24,143 bases of DNA from an uncultured Azohydromonas sp. (GTDB taxonomy: Bacteria; Pseudomonadota; Gammaproteobacteria; Burkholderiales; Burkholderiaceae_C): NCBI RefSeq assembly GCF_937926365.1, contig NZ_CALAOH010000131.1, forward strand, positions 1-24,143, read 5' to 3'. Numbering within the stretch: position 1 is the stretch's first letter; each line of letters starts with the position of its first letter. Shown here piece by piece: positions 7,152 through 14,485 of the stretch. The position numbers and the translations under genes were made by a program. Under the pieces are notes generated by a model, which saw nothing but the letters and a program-made list of their open reading frames with translations, did no database searches and was not told the DNA's origin.

Positions 7152-7940
7152 TCAGACGCCGGCGAAACGGGGGGAGCGCCGCTCGCGAAAAGCCTGCTGG
7201 CCCTCGCGGTAGTCGCTGCTGGCGAAGCAGGCGCGCACCAGTGCGTCGACAGAGGCCCGCTGCACAGGTCCTTGCGGCGCCACGACGTCGCGTATGGCTG
7301 CCTTGGCCGCCCGCATGGTCAAGGGCGCATTGCCGCCCACGGCCTCCACGACGGCATCGAACTCGGCGGCAAAGTTCTCGTCCTGGAACACGTCGTGGAC
7401 CACGCCGATGCGGCGGGCCTCCATGGCGTCGAACTTGCGGGCGGTCAGGAACAGTTCCAGCGCACGAGGCGCCCCCAGCGCGTGAACCAGCTGCTCCATC
7501 GCCTCGTACGCGTAGCCCAACCCCAGCCGGGCCGCAGGCATGCAAAAGCTCGCTACCGAACGGGCATAGCGCAGATCGCAAGCCAATGCCAAGCCCAGCC
7601 CTCCCCCGAAGCAGATGCCGTCGATGCGGGCGATGGTGGGCTTGCGGCAGCCCTGCAGTGCACGCTGCGCGCTCAGCACCGCGGCGTCATAGTCGGCGGC
7701 GCTTTCCGCTGCCGCCCGCTGCGCACCGAACTCGCTGATGTCGGCGCCGGACACGAAAGCCTTGGTGCCCTCCCCACCCAGCACCAGCACGCGCACGGAT
7801 GCGACCTCGTCCAGGGCCAGCACGGCGTCGCGCAGCGCGGTCCACATCGACCGCGTCATGGCATTGAGCTTGGCCGGGTTGGAGACCGTCAGGTACGCCG
7901 CGGCACCCAAGGTCTGCACATGGATGGATCCGGCGCTCAT
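7152..7940 (-). CDS. Crotonase-fold (enoyl-CoA hydratase/isomerase family) protein lacking both hydratase glutamates
   Basis: A 262-residue crotonase. The start is the ATG at 7940, which overlaps the CoA-transferase stop by ATGA; the open frame upstream of it is not coding. The oxyanion-hole segments are present: FVSGADISEF and GICFGGGLGLALACDL. Compared with rat mitochondrial enoyl-CoA hydratase, Glu144 (GGGCE) is Gly here (GGGLG) and Glu164 (QPE) is Ala here (MPAARLGLGY). Ordinary hydration is therefore unlikely. Family members without these residues act as decarboxylases, isomerases, thioesterases or C-C lyases. The C-terminus (SSDYREGQQAFRERRSPRFAG) resembles that of methylmalonyl-CoA decarboxylase and relatives. 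Being coupled to a CoA-transferase, it probably acts on the CoA ester the transferase makes. The reaction is unknown. Confidence 0.88.
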   Translation of the reverse strand: MSAGSIHVQTLGAAAYLTVSNPAKLNAMTRSMWTALRDAVLALDEVASVRVLVLGGEGTKAFVSGADISEFGAQRAAAESAADYDAAVLSAQRALQGCRKPTIARIDGICFGGGLGLALACDLRYARSVASFCMPAARLGLGYAYEAMEQLVHALGAPRALELFLTARKFDAMEARRIGVVHDVFQDENFAAEFDAVVEAVGGNAPLTMRAAKAAIRDVVAPQGPVQRASVDALVRACFASSDYREGQQAFRERRSPRFAGV

Positions 7941-9133
7941 ACCACGCCCTCCGCACGGAGGCGACCGATCGCGGCATCGTCGTAGCCCATGCGGCGCAGG
8001 ATCTCCTGCGTGTGCTCGCCCCGGTCCGGCGCCGTGGCGGCGAGCACCGCCGGTGTGCGCGTGAGGTGAATGGGCTGCGACAGCACGGTGGCGCTTCGCC
8101 CGTCGCGAGTCCGTACCTGCTGCGCGACGCCCAGATGGCGCACCTGGGGGTCGGCGAAGACCTCGGGCATCGAGTACACCGGACCGGCCGGAACGCCGGC
8201 GGCGTTGAGCACACCGACCCAGTGGGACACGCTGCGCGTGGCGAACACCTCTCCCAGCTCGTGGTTGAGACGGGAACGGTTCTTCACCCGCAGCCCCTCG
8301 TGGGCATAGTCCGGGTCGGCCGCCAATGCCGGCAGGCCCAGCGCGGCGCACAGCCGATGCCAGTTGCCCTCGCCCGAGGCGCCAAGATTGAAGACGCCAT
8401 CCGCGGCCCGGAACAGGCCCATGGGGCTGCTGGTGGGGTGGTCATTGCCCACCTGGACCGGCACCTCGCCCTCGTTGAGGTAGCGGGCGGCCTGGAAGTC
8501 CATCATGGCGATTTGGGTGTGCAGCAGCGAAGCTTGCACCCATTGGCCCCGGCCGGAGCGCTCGCGCTCGAACAGGGCCAGCAGGATGCCCACGGCCGCA
8601 TAGATGCCGGTGCTCGAATCGGCCACCGCCAGACCGGCGCGAACCGGCCCCTGACCCGGCAGCCCCGTCACCGACATCAGGCCACCCATGCCCTGGATGA
8701 TCTGGTCGAAGCCCGGGCGACCGGCGTAGGGGCCGTCCTGCCCGAAGCCGGAGATGCTGGCCAGGATGAGGCGGGGATTGATGGCCTGCAGCTGCTCATA
8801 GTCCACGCCGAGGCGGCGCTTGACGTCAGGACGCCAGTTCTCCACCACCACGTCCGCCGTGCTCAGCAGGCCGCGCAGGATTTCCAGCCCGCCGGGCCGC
8901 TTGAGATTGAGCGTCAGCGAGCGCTTGTTGCGGTTGAGGTTCTGGAAGTCCCCACCGTGCCGGTTGGCCGCGAACATCGCATCGTTGGGATCGACGCCCT
9001 CCGGCGGCTCCACCCGGATCACGTCCGCGCCGAAGTCCGCCAGGATGCGCACGCAGGTCGGTCCGGCGCGCACGCGTGACAGGTCGATGACGCGCAAGTT
9101 CGACAGCGCCGCCGGCGCAGTGGTCATGCTCAT
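7937..9133 (-). CDS. CaiB/BaiF family class III CoA-transferase
   Basis: A 398-residue class III (formyl-CoA/carnitine-type) CoA-transferase of standard length. Signatures are LRVIDLSRVRAGP (13-25), LADFGADVIRVEPP (31-44), LNRNKRSLTLNL (66-77), VENWRP and SGFGQDGPYAGRPGFDQIIQ, where Asp143 is the expected catalytic carboxylate that forms the anhydride intermediate. A later SPMGLFRAADG block is typical too. The enzyme moves CoA between carboxylates, commonly from succinyl-CoA to a dicarboxylic or branched acid. GAGGA lies 8 bases before the ATG, and the amidase TGA sits within that ribosome site. The crotonase follows with an ATGA overlap. In context it would activate the acid released by the amidase. 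Confidence 0.93.
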   Translation of the reverse strand: MSMTTAPAALSNLRVIDLSRVRAGPTCVRILADFGADVIRVEPPEGVDPNDAMFAANRHGGDFQNLNRNKRSLTLNLKRPGGLEILRGLLSTADVVVENWRPDVKRRLGVDYEQLQAINPRLILASISGFGQDGPYAGRPGFDQIIQGMGGLMSVTGLPGQGPVRAGLAVADSSTGIYAAVGILLALFERERSGRGQWVQASLLHTQIAMMDFQAARYLNEGEVPVQVGNDHPTSSPMGLFRAADGVFNLGASGEGNWHRLCAALGLPALAADPDYAHEGLRVKNRSRLNHELGEVFATRSVSHWVGVLNAAGVPAGPVYSMPEVFADPQVRHLGVAQQVRTRDGRSATVLSQPIHLTRTPAVLAATAPDRGEHTQEILRRMGYDDAAIGRLRAEGVV

Positions 9134-9142
9134 GGAAAGTCC

Positions 9143-10507
9143 TCAGTGGACGGGGCGCAGCCCCGGATTGGCGATTCGGGCCATGGCCTGGTGCGCGAAG
9201 GCCAGGAGCAGCGTTTCCTGCCCGGGCCGGGCAATGGCCTGGACGGAAACCGGCCGCCCCTTGGTGTCCGCGCCGATGGGGAACACGATGGCCGGCAAGC
9301 CGAGGTAGTTGACGAAGCGCAGGTTGGCGTAGAGAGCGTGCAGCTCGGACTCGTCGTACCCCGGCTGACCGGGCGAAACCTGGTTCCAGTCCGGCACCGG
9401 CCGAGACAGCGCCGGGGTCAGCAGCAGGTCCACGCCGTGCAGTGCCGTGCGCAGGAACTGGCTGCGCTCGTAACCGCGATCGACGATGGCGCGCGCATAC
9501 CAGGGGGCCGGTACCGCGATGCCGGGCAGCATCACGGCCTTGGCTGCGCCGGGAAGCGCACCGTCGCCGTGGCGCAGCAACCGGGCCTGGGTTGCAGCGC
9601 TTTCGGCATGCAGCACGATCGCTGCGGCGGCATCGAGCCGTTCACGTCCGTCCACCTGGCGCGCGGTGACCACGCCCATGTCGCGCACCACGTCCATGAA
9701 GCCCTGCAGCGCCGCGCCAACCTCGGGCACCAGGCCTCGCCGGTCCACCGCGGTGGCGACGCGCCAGCGGCGTGGCGCATCAAGCGCTGCCTCGATCTCG
9801 TCCGACAGTTGCTCAGCCGGACGCGAGGACCCGTCCATTGCGAGCGCCGACAGCAAATGGGCCGCGTCGGATGCGGATGCCGCCAGGATCGCGACCGTGT
9901 CCAGGCTGGGGGCCAGGCTGAACACGCCCGCCGTGTCGATCAGGCCATGCGTCGGCTTGAGCCCGACGATGCCGCAGGTGGCCGCCGGGATGCGCACGGA
10001 GCCCGCCGTGTCGGTGCCCAGCGAGGCTGGACACAACCCGGCCGCAACGGCCACCGCGGAGCCGCTGGAGGAGCCGCCGACCACGGCATCCGGGTCGATC
10101 GGGTTCACCGGACGCCCGAAGTGCTGGTTGTCACCGGTCGCGCCGCAGCAGTACGCCGACAACGTCAGGGTCGCCAGGTGGGCCGCACCGGCAGACGCGA
10201 GCTTCGCCAGCACGCCAGCCGAGGCTTGTGCGGTCGAAGCGGTCCCGGCAGACACGCCGACTCCGGGCACGCGCCCCGCAGTGGCAAAGACGTCCTTGTG
10301 GGCCAGGGCCACGCCGGCAAGCAAACCATCGCGCTCTCCCGCCGGTTGCTCCAAGGTGTCGACCAAGCAGTTCCAGCGCCCTGCCTCGGCGGCGAAGCGC
10401 TTGTGCTGGCGATGCACCAGGTCAAGGCCGCTGTAGCCGCCGGCCGCCAACATCTTGCGGACGGCCCGGATCGAAGGAGCAACCCGCTCACAGGTCACGC
10501 TGTTCAT
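9143..10507 (-). CDS. Amidase-signature family hydrolase
   Basis: A 454-residue amidase with the complete Ser-cisSer-Lys triad: Lys71 in ALAHKD, Ser146 in the GGSSSGS loop (144-150) and the nucleophile Ser170 in GTDTAGSVRIPA (164-175). The 24-residue spacing between the two serines matches the family. Such enzymes hydrolyse carboxamides, including malonamate, half-amides of dicarboxylic acids and indoleacetamide. No signal peptide is seen, so it is cytoplasmic. The start has GGAGAGG just upstream. This is the first gene of the minus-strand run and is transcribed from the AT-rich region shared with the divergent GntR regulator. As leader of an operon containing a ring-opening hydrolase and a CoA-transferase, it is a good candidate half-amidase. 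Substrate choice is inference. Confidence 0.93.
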   Translation of the reverse strand: MNSVTCERVAPSIRAVRKMLAAGGYSGLDLVHRQHKRFAAEAGRWNCLVDTLEQPAGERDGLLAGVALAHKDVFATAGRVPGVGVSAGTASTAQASAGVLAKLASAGAAHLATLTLSAYCCGATGDNQHFGRPVNPIDPDAVVGGSSSGSAVAVAAGLCPASLGTDTAGSVRIPAATCGIVGLKPTHGLIDTAGVFSLAPSLDTVAILAASASDAAHLLSALAMDGSSRPAEQLSDEIEAALDAPRRWRVATAVDRRGLVPEVGAALQGFMDVVRDMGVVTARQVDGRERLDAAAAIVLHAESAATQARLLRHGDGALPGAAKAVMLPGIAVPAPWYARAIVDRGYERSQFLRTALHGVDLLLTPALSRPVPDWNQVSPGQPGYDESELHALYANLRFVNYLGLPAIVFPIGADTKGRPVSVQAIARPGQETLLLAFAHQAMARIANPGLRPVH

Positions 10508-10769
10508 CTCGCCTCTCCAGGTTGAAGCTCAACGCCGCGCCCAGTTCGTGGAGGGTCCGCGCGATGCGCCGCTGCTGCGGCAAGGACAAGCGCACACCGC
10601 ACATCGACGCGGCACTTCCTACCCACGCAAGCGAAGCAGCCAAGGATTCGCCTGGTATATCTTCTTGATCAGAATATACAATTCCAGTGCCTTTGTTTGT
10701 ACTCTGGTGTTTCATAAATATATTTATAGACGCCTTGTGTGCATTCACCAGTCAGGAGAAACCCTAGCC
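10508..10769. promoter_or_regulatory. Divergent amidase-operon/gntR control region with AT-rich dyads
   Basis: This region lies between the divergent amidase and GntR-type regulator starts. Its middle (about 10650-10735) is strikingly AT-rich against the GC-rich surroundings. Two dyads are visible. GTATAT at 10655-10660 pairs with ATATAC at 10674-10679 around TTGATCA. ATAAATATATTTAT at 10714-10727 is a perfect 14-base palindrome. The second lies about 45 bases before the regulator start, where promoter or operator sites would be expected. FCD-type GntR proteins usually bind short AT-rich palindromes and repress their own divergent region, which fits. No clean pair of -35/-10 boxes could be assigned on either strand. 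The regulator has AGGAG at 10754-10758. Confidence 0.55.
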
Positions 10770-11429
10770 ATGAAGAGTGCCGACCGTATCCGCCTGGATA
10801 TCGAGAACGCGATCCGCTCGGGCGCGCTGCTGCCCGGCGACGCCATTGACGAGGCGGAATTGATGAGGCGCCATGACGTCTCTCGCACGCCGGTGCGCGA
10901 AGCGCTGCTGCAGTTGCAGGCGCAGGAACTGCTTCAGAGCCAGCCGCGAGGCGGCATGGTGGTGGCGCGCATGGACGTGCAGCAGTTGCTGTCCATGTGG
11001 GAGTTGCTTGCCGAGCTGGAGGGCGTGTGCGCGCGGCTGGCATGCGAGCGCATGACGGCGCAGGACCTACAGGAGCTGCAGCGCGTGCACCATGCGGCGC
11101 GTCCCTGCGTCGAGGCCGACGACATCGAGGCGTGGCAGGGGCACAACCGCGAGTTCCACGAGGTGCTCTACCGGGCGTGTGCCAATCCCTATCTGCGCGA
11201 GGAGATTCTTCACATGCGGGCGCGGACGGGCGCTTACCGGCGCCACGCCTTCGCGGCGATTGGGATGATTCGCAAGTCCTGGGAGCAGCACGAGCGCATC
11301 ATGGAGGCGCTCAAGGACCGCCAGTCGGCCCGGGCCTGGGAGCTGATGGTGTCCCATCTGAGCCCGGGACAAGGAATGCCGGGCGTCACGGCCTTGATCG
11401 CCTCGCTGCCCAAGCACCTGTTGCGCTAG
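10770..11429 (+). CDS. GntR family transcriptional regulator, FadR/FCD subfamily
   Basis: A 219-residue regulator; the ATG at 10770 is preceded by AGGAG. The N-terminal winged helix (about 1-65) contains DAIDEAELMRRHDVSRTPVREAL, with the SRTPVREAL recognition helix typical of GntR proteins. The C-terminal all-helical FCD domain (about 75-205) has the likely metal/ligand residues Asn126 and His130 (HNREFHEVLY), His174 (SWEQHERI) and His196 (VSHL). FCD regulators bind organic acids and usually act as repressors of adjacent catabolic operons. It is divergent from the amidase operon, so it is the likely local regulator, released by a pathway intermediate. It ends 63 bases before the convergent cyclase gene. 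A weak hairpin there (CGCGA at 11433-11437 with TCGCG at 11445-11449) has no T-run. Confidence 0.93.
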   Translation: MKSADRIRLDIENAIRSGALLPGDAIDEAELMRRHDVSRTPVREALLQLQAQELLQSQPRGGMVVARMDVQQLLSMWELLAELEGVCARLACERMTAQDLQELQRVHHAARPCVEADDIEAWQGHNREFHEVLYRACANPYLREEILHMRARTGAYRRHAFAAIGMIRKSWEQHERIMEALKDRQSARAWELMVSHLSPGQGMPGVTALIASLPKHLLR

Positions 11430-11492
11430 CAACGCGATGGCTTCTCGCGCCGGCTCCTCATGAGCCTCCCTGCCCTGCGCCGCCGCGCGGTC

Positions 11493-12479
11493 TCAACGCC
11501 GTAGCGCGATCGCGATCGGGCGCATGGGCGCGGCATCCGCGCCCTTGAGCTTCAAGGAGGCGCCTATGAAGGCGAATTCGTACACCCGATCGCGTGCGAG
11601 TTCCTCGAGCTGGACCAGCTCCATGATGGGTGCGCCCTGCTGCGCCAGCAGGTAGGTATGCACGGGCACGTAGTTTCCGTCCACCTCCGGAGGGAAGGTC
11701 TCGAAGCTGAGGTTGTCGGCTCCCACCACCATGGCGCCGCCCTCCTCCACCAGGAAGCGCGCCGCGTCCAGGCTCATCCCGGGCGGGTTGTCCATGAAAG
11801 CCTGGGGCTGCCCGTAGTGCTTCATGCGGCCGGTGCGGATCAGGACCACGTCGCCCTGGCGCAGGCTGATCTGTTGCGCGCGCAGCGCCAGGAGCAGGTC
11901 CTGGCGCTTCACGCGGTAGCCCGGCGGCAGCATGTCCATGCCCTGCGCCGCGGCCACATCGATCAGCACGCCTCGGGCGACGATGGGCGGAATGGTCTCC
12001 GCACCGGTCTTGCGCCAACCGCGGTCGCCGAGATGCTCGCGGGCCTCGAAACCGTTCCAGATCCGGCCATCGAGCCCGAAGTGGTTGAGCGCGTCGATGT
12101 GGGTGCCGGTGTGGGTGTACATCGAGACGGCCGAGCCGGTATAGCTGACATGCTCGTTTTGCGCGTGACCCACACCGATTGGATCGTCAACGACCGTGCC
12201 GTGCGGCGTGTGCGTCATCCACATCTGGTAGCGGGGATCGCCGGCCGCATGCCACCCGGGCATGCCGATGAAGTATTCCACCGAAAGGTCGTAGACACGC
12301 CCGCCGGCAATTCTGCTGAGAACGGCCGCGCGGCTGGCGTCCGTCATGAGATTGAGCCGGCCGATCTGGTCCTCGGCGCCCCAAGGACTCTTGCCCACTT
12401 CGGGCCGGTCGGCGGCGTGGGCACCAACGCAACCTGCGATGGCGGTTGCGATGGCAAGCGTGCGGACGATGCTGAACAT
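11493..12479 (-). CDS. Exported cyclase-family metal-dependent hydrolase (kynurenine-formamidase-like fold)
   Basis: A 328-residue protein of the cyclase family. The ATG at 12479 has AGGAGA upstream and opens a signal peptide (MFSIVRTLAIATAIAGCVGAHA, probable cleavage after AHA near residue 22). The metal-binding motif HTGTHIDALNH is present, with His123, His127, Asp129 and His133 as expected ligands. Further family features are GDVVLIRTG and GADNLSFE. Members hydrolyse formamides, lactones or ring amides (kynurenine formamidase, isatin hydrolase and relatives). The signal peptide places it in the periplasm. It is transcribed towards the GntR gene and separated by 226 bases from the LysR gene upstream, so it may form its own unit. 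Substrate unknown; a periplasmic ring-opening role near the amide-degrading cluster is only a suggestion. Confidence 0.88.
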   Translation of the reverse strand: MFSIVRTLAIATAIAGCVGAHAADRPEVGKSPWGAEDQIGRLNLMTDASRAAVLSRIAGGRVYDLSVEYFIGMPGWHAAGDPRYQMWMTHTPHGTVVDDPIGVGHAQNEHVSYTGSAVSMYTHTGTHIDALNHFGLDGRIWNGFEAREHLGDRGWRKTGAETIPPIVARGVLIDVAAAQGMDMLPPGYRVKRQDLLLALRAQQISLRQGDVVLIRTGRMKHYGQPQAFMDNPPGMSLDAARFLVEEGGAMVVGADNLSFETFPPEVDGNYVPVHTYLLAQQGAPIMELVQLEELARDRVYEFAFIGASLKLKGADAAPMRPIAIALRR

Positions 12480-12574
12480 GATGGGGTCTCCTGGTTGCAG
12501 CACATGAGCTGGATCACGACGCGGCAACCATAGAAGGCCCCGCTGGACGGGAATAGCTGCTGCAAATGAAGAGT

Positions 12575-12593
12575 GTTTTCGCGACCTGGAAAC
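12575..12593. promoter_or_regulatory. Possible LysR-type (T-N11-A) binding dyad upstream of the cyclase gene
   Basis: GTTT at 12575-12578 and AAAC at 12590-12593 form a dyad with an 11-base spacer, the geometry of LysR-type boxes. It lies about 95-115 bases upstream of the cyclase start, in the gap after the LysR gene. A separate hairpin, GGTGC at 12594-12598 with GCACC at 12603-12607, adjoins it. The match is short and could be chance. Confidence 0.25.
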
Positions 12594-12691
12594 GGTGCTT
12601 GAGCACCCGGATTGAAGGCAGGTCGTGCGTGGCCTGCCCTGTGGCCGCAGCGGGCCCCGGTTCGAGGCGAGTTCTGGCTTCGTCGGTTGCA

Positions 12692-12707
12692 AGCCGCTGT
12701 CGCGGCT
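12692..12707 (-). terminator. Stem-loop at the lysR stop codon (possible terminator)
   Basis: On the minus strand AGCCGC, GACA, GCGGCT makes a perfect 6-base GC-rich stem with a 4-base loop, beginning inside the TAG stop of the LysR gene. It is not followed by a T-run, so intrinsic termination is doubtful; it may instead protect the 3' end of the transcript. Confidence 0.2.
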
Positions 12708-13605
12708 ACACGCTTTCGGCGTCAGCCAATCGACTGCGCAGGAAATCCACGAATGCGCGCAGCCGGCCGGGCAGGTGCTCGCGGCTTGGATAAACCGCAA
12801 ACAGCTGCCGCGGCTCGATGCGCCAATGCAGGAGTGCCGGCTCCAGCCTTCCCTCGCGCAAGTCGCGCTCCACGATCACCCGCGGCACCACGCCCACTCC
12901 GCGTCCGGCCCGCAGGGCATCGGCCAGCAGCAGGCTGTTGTCAGTACGGAAGTCGCCCTGGACTTCGACCTGATGCGTCTGCGCATCCAACTCGAAGCGC
13001 CATTGCATCGCATCGCTGCCGAGCACGTAGGCCAGGCAGTTGTGTCCGGCCAAGTCGGCGGGGTGCTCAGGAAGTCCCCGGCGTCGCCAGTAGTCCGGCG
13101 ACGCGCACAACACCCGTTCCACGGTCATCAGCGGCACGGCGACCAGAGTCGAGTCCTCAAGCTCCGCCCGGCCGCGCAAAGCCACGTCCACCCTTTCCTT
13201 GATCAGGTCGCTGACCCGATCGTTCAGACGTACCTCCAACTCCACCTTGGGATGCAGGTCCTGAAAAGCGTGCAGGTAGGGCGACAGCAGCGACAAGGTG
13301 AGCGACACGGGAGCCGACACCACCAGCCGCCCCACGGGCTGTTGCGCCGACGCACGCAGGGCTTCGAGCATGGCATCCGTATCGGACAGCACCCGCGTGC
13401 AGTAGGCGAGGAAACGCTCCCCAGCCTCCGTGAGATGAAGGCTCCTCGTGGTGCGGGCAATGAGACGGCTGCCCGTCCATGCCTCCAGCTGTTGGACCTG
13501 TTTTGTAATTACCGGCGGTGAGCAGTTGAGATCCCGTGCCGCCGCGGCAAAGCTGCCGGTAGCGACCACCCGCGAGAAGCAGCGCATCGCAAACTGATGG
13601 TCCAT
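12706..13605 (-). CDS. LysR family transcriptional regulator
   Basis: A 299-residue LysR-type regulator of normal length. The start is the ATG at 13605, with GGAGAA upstream; the longer open frame is not needed. The N-terminal helix-turn-helix is clear: FSRVVATGSFAAAARDLNCS followed by VITKQVQQLEAWTGSRLIARTTRSLHLTEAGE (about 10-66). The rest is the periplasmic-binding-protein-like effector domain, including RVDVALRGRAELEDSTLVA and LRAGRGVGVVP. It has the same orientation as the pirin and EamA genes upstream (142-base gap) and the cyclase downstream (226-base gap). It lacks the usual divergent partner, so its target is not obvious. The pirin/permease pair, the cyclase, or its own promoter are candidates. 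Confidence 0.93.
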   Translation of the reverse strand: MDHQFAMRCFSRVVATGSFAAAARDLNCSPPVITKQVQQLEAWTGSRLIARTTRSLHLTEAGERFLAYCTRVLSDTDAMLEALRASAQQPVGRLVVSAPVSLTLSLLSPYLHAFQDLHPKVELEVRLNDRVSDLIKERVDVALRGRAELEDSTLVAVPLMTVERVLCASPDYWRRRGLPEHPADLAGHNCLAYVLGSDAMQWRFELDAQTHQVEVQGDFRTDNSLLLADALRAGRGVGVVPRVIVERDLREGRLEPALLHWRIEPRQLFAVYPSREHLPGRLRAFVDFLRSRLADAESV

Positions 13606-13747
13606 GCAGACGTTTCTCCATGCCTTGCCGGGGCGTGACGCGCTCGGGTCGCCAGACGGCAGCGGACACGTACCCGTTCGATCCAGCAGCGAGCGATTGT
13701 CCCGCTGTTGCGGTCCGCACTGGAATGAAGGACGCCAGCGTGCCGCC

Positions 13748-14485
13748 CTACAGTGCTGGCTGTTCGATGCGCAAAACCGCAGCAGGCCGATCGGCGCACA
13801 AGGTGAGCGAGGGGAACCCGCCAGCACAAGCAAGCGCATCGCCCGCCTGAAGCCGCAGCACGTTTCCTTCGGAGTGCACGACTGCTTCCCCGTCCATGAG
13901 GTGCAGGTACAGTGACCGAGCCAGGTCCGCCTGGATCAGCAGTGGCATGTTGGCATCAAGCTGGCCGAGGTCTACCGCAAGATCGTGGCCGAAGTCGATG
14001 GCCGCGGTCCCCGCCGCAGGGGCCACCACGGACGTCCAGTGCCCCGGCTGCTGCGCACCGAGCGAGCGCTGCAGCACTTCAGCATCCCGGCGGCGCCACG
14101 GTGGTGCGAACCACAACTGGAAATGGCGCTCCCCGTGCGTGGCCGAAGCGTTCATTTGGCTGTGCAGGATGCCGCTGGCCGCGTGCATCACTTGTACCTC
14201 GCCAGGCTTGACGATCGCGTAGCCACCAAGGCTGTCACGGTGCTCAATCGCTCCCGTCCAGGGGATCATCAGGATGTCCAGATTCTCATGGTGATGCATC
14301 GCGAATCCGCGGGCCGGCTGAACGACATCTTCGTTCAACGCGAGAACGGCACCGAATCGCTGGCGGGCGGGATTGCGGTAGGCGCCGAACGAGAAGCTGA
14401 AGCGCGCATCGAGCCAGGCGTTGCCGAAGTGGCCGCGCGTGCTGCCGAGGCGAATCTCGACGCCGGCGAAGGCAGACGAACTCAT
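13748..14485 (-). CDS. Pirin family protein
   Basis: A 245-residue bicupin. The N-terminal cupin has the pirin signature: FAMHHHENLDILMIPWTGAIEHRDSLG (62-87), then VKPGEVQVMHAASGILHSQMN (about 92-112). Comparison with human pirin (metal ligands His56, His58, His101, Glu103) gives His64, His66 and His108, but Gln110 in place of the glutamate. Pirins bind iron or other metals; bacterial members include quercetin 2,3-dioxygenase-like enzymes and redox sensors, and no single function holds for the family. The start overlaps the EamA stop by ATGA, with AGGA about 10 bases upstream, so the two are co-translated. Role unknown; stress or aromatic metabolism is possible. Confidence 0.9.
   Translation of the reverse strand: MSSSAFAGVEIRLGSTRGHFGNAWLDARFSFSFGAYRNPARQRFGAVLALNEDVVQPARGFAMHHHENLDILMIPWTGAIEHRDSLGGYAIVKPGEVQVMHAASGILHSQMNASATHGERHFQLWFAPPWRRRDAEVLQRSLGAQQPGHWTSVVAPAAGTAAIDFGHDLAVDLGQLDANMPLLIQADLARSLYLHLMDGEAVVHSEGNVLRLQAGDALACAGGFPSLTLCADRPAAVLRIEQPAL

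Noticed and set aside
7941..8351. N-terminal extension of the crotonase frame up to 8351
   Set aside because: It would overlap about 410 bases of the CoA-transferase gene in another frame; the ATG at 7940 has the normal crotonase start and an ATGA overlap.
10665..10678. TTGAT-CAGA-ATATA resembling an FNR/Anr box in the gntR-amidase gap
   Set aside because: Only the first half-site matches; the second half (ATATA against ATCAA) does not, and it is better explained as the centre of the larger GTATAT/ATATAC dyad.
11433..11449. Hairpin between convergent gntR and cyclase genes as a bidirectional terminator
   Set aside because: Only a 5-base stem and no T-run on either strand.
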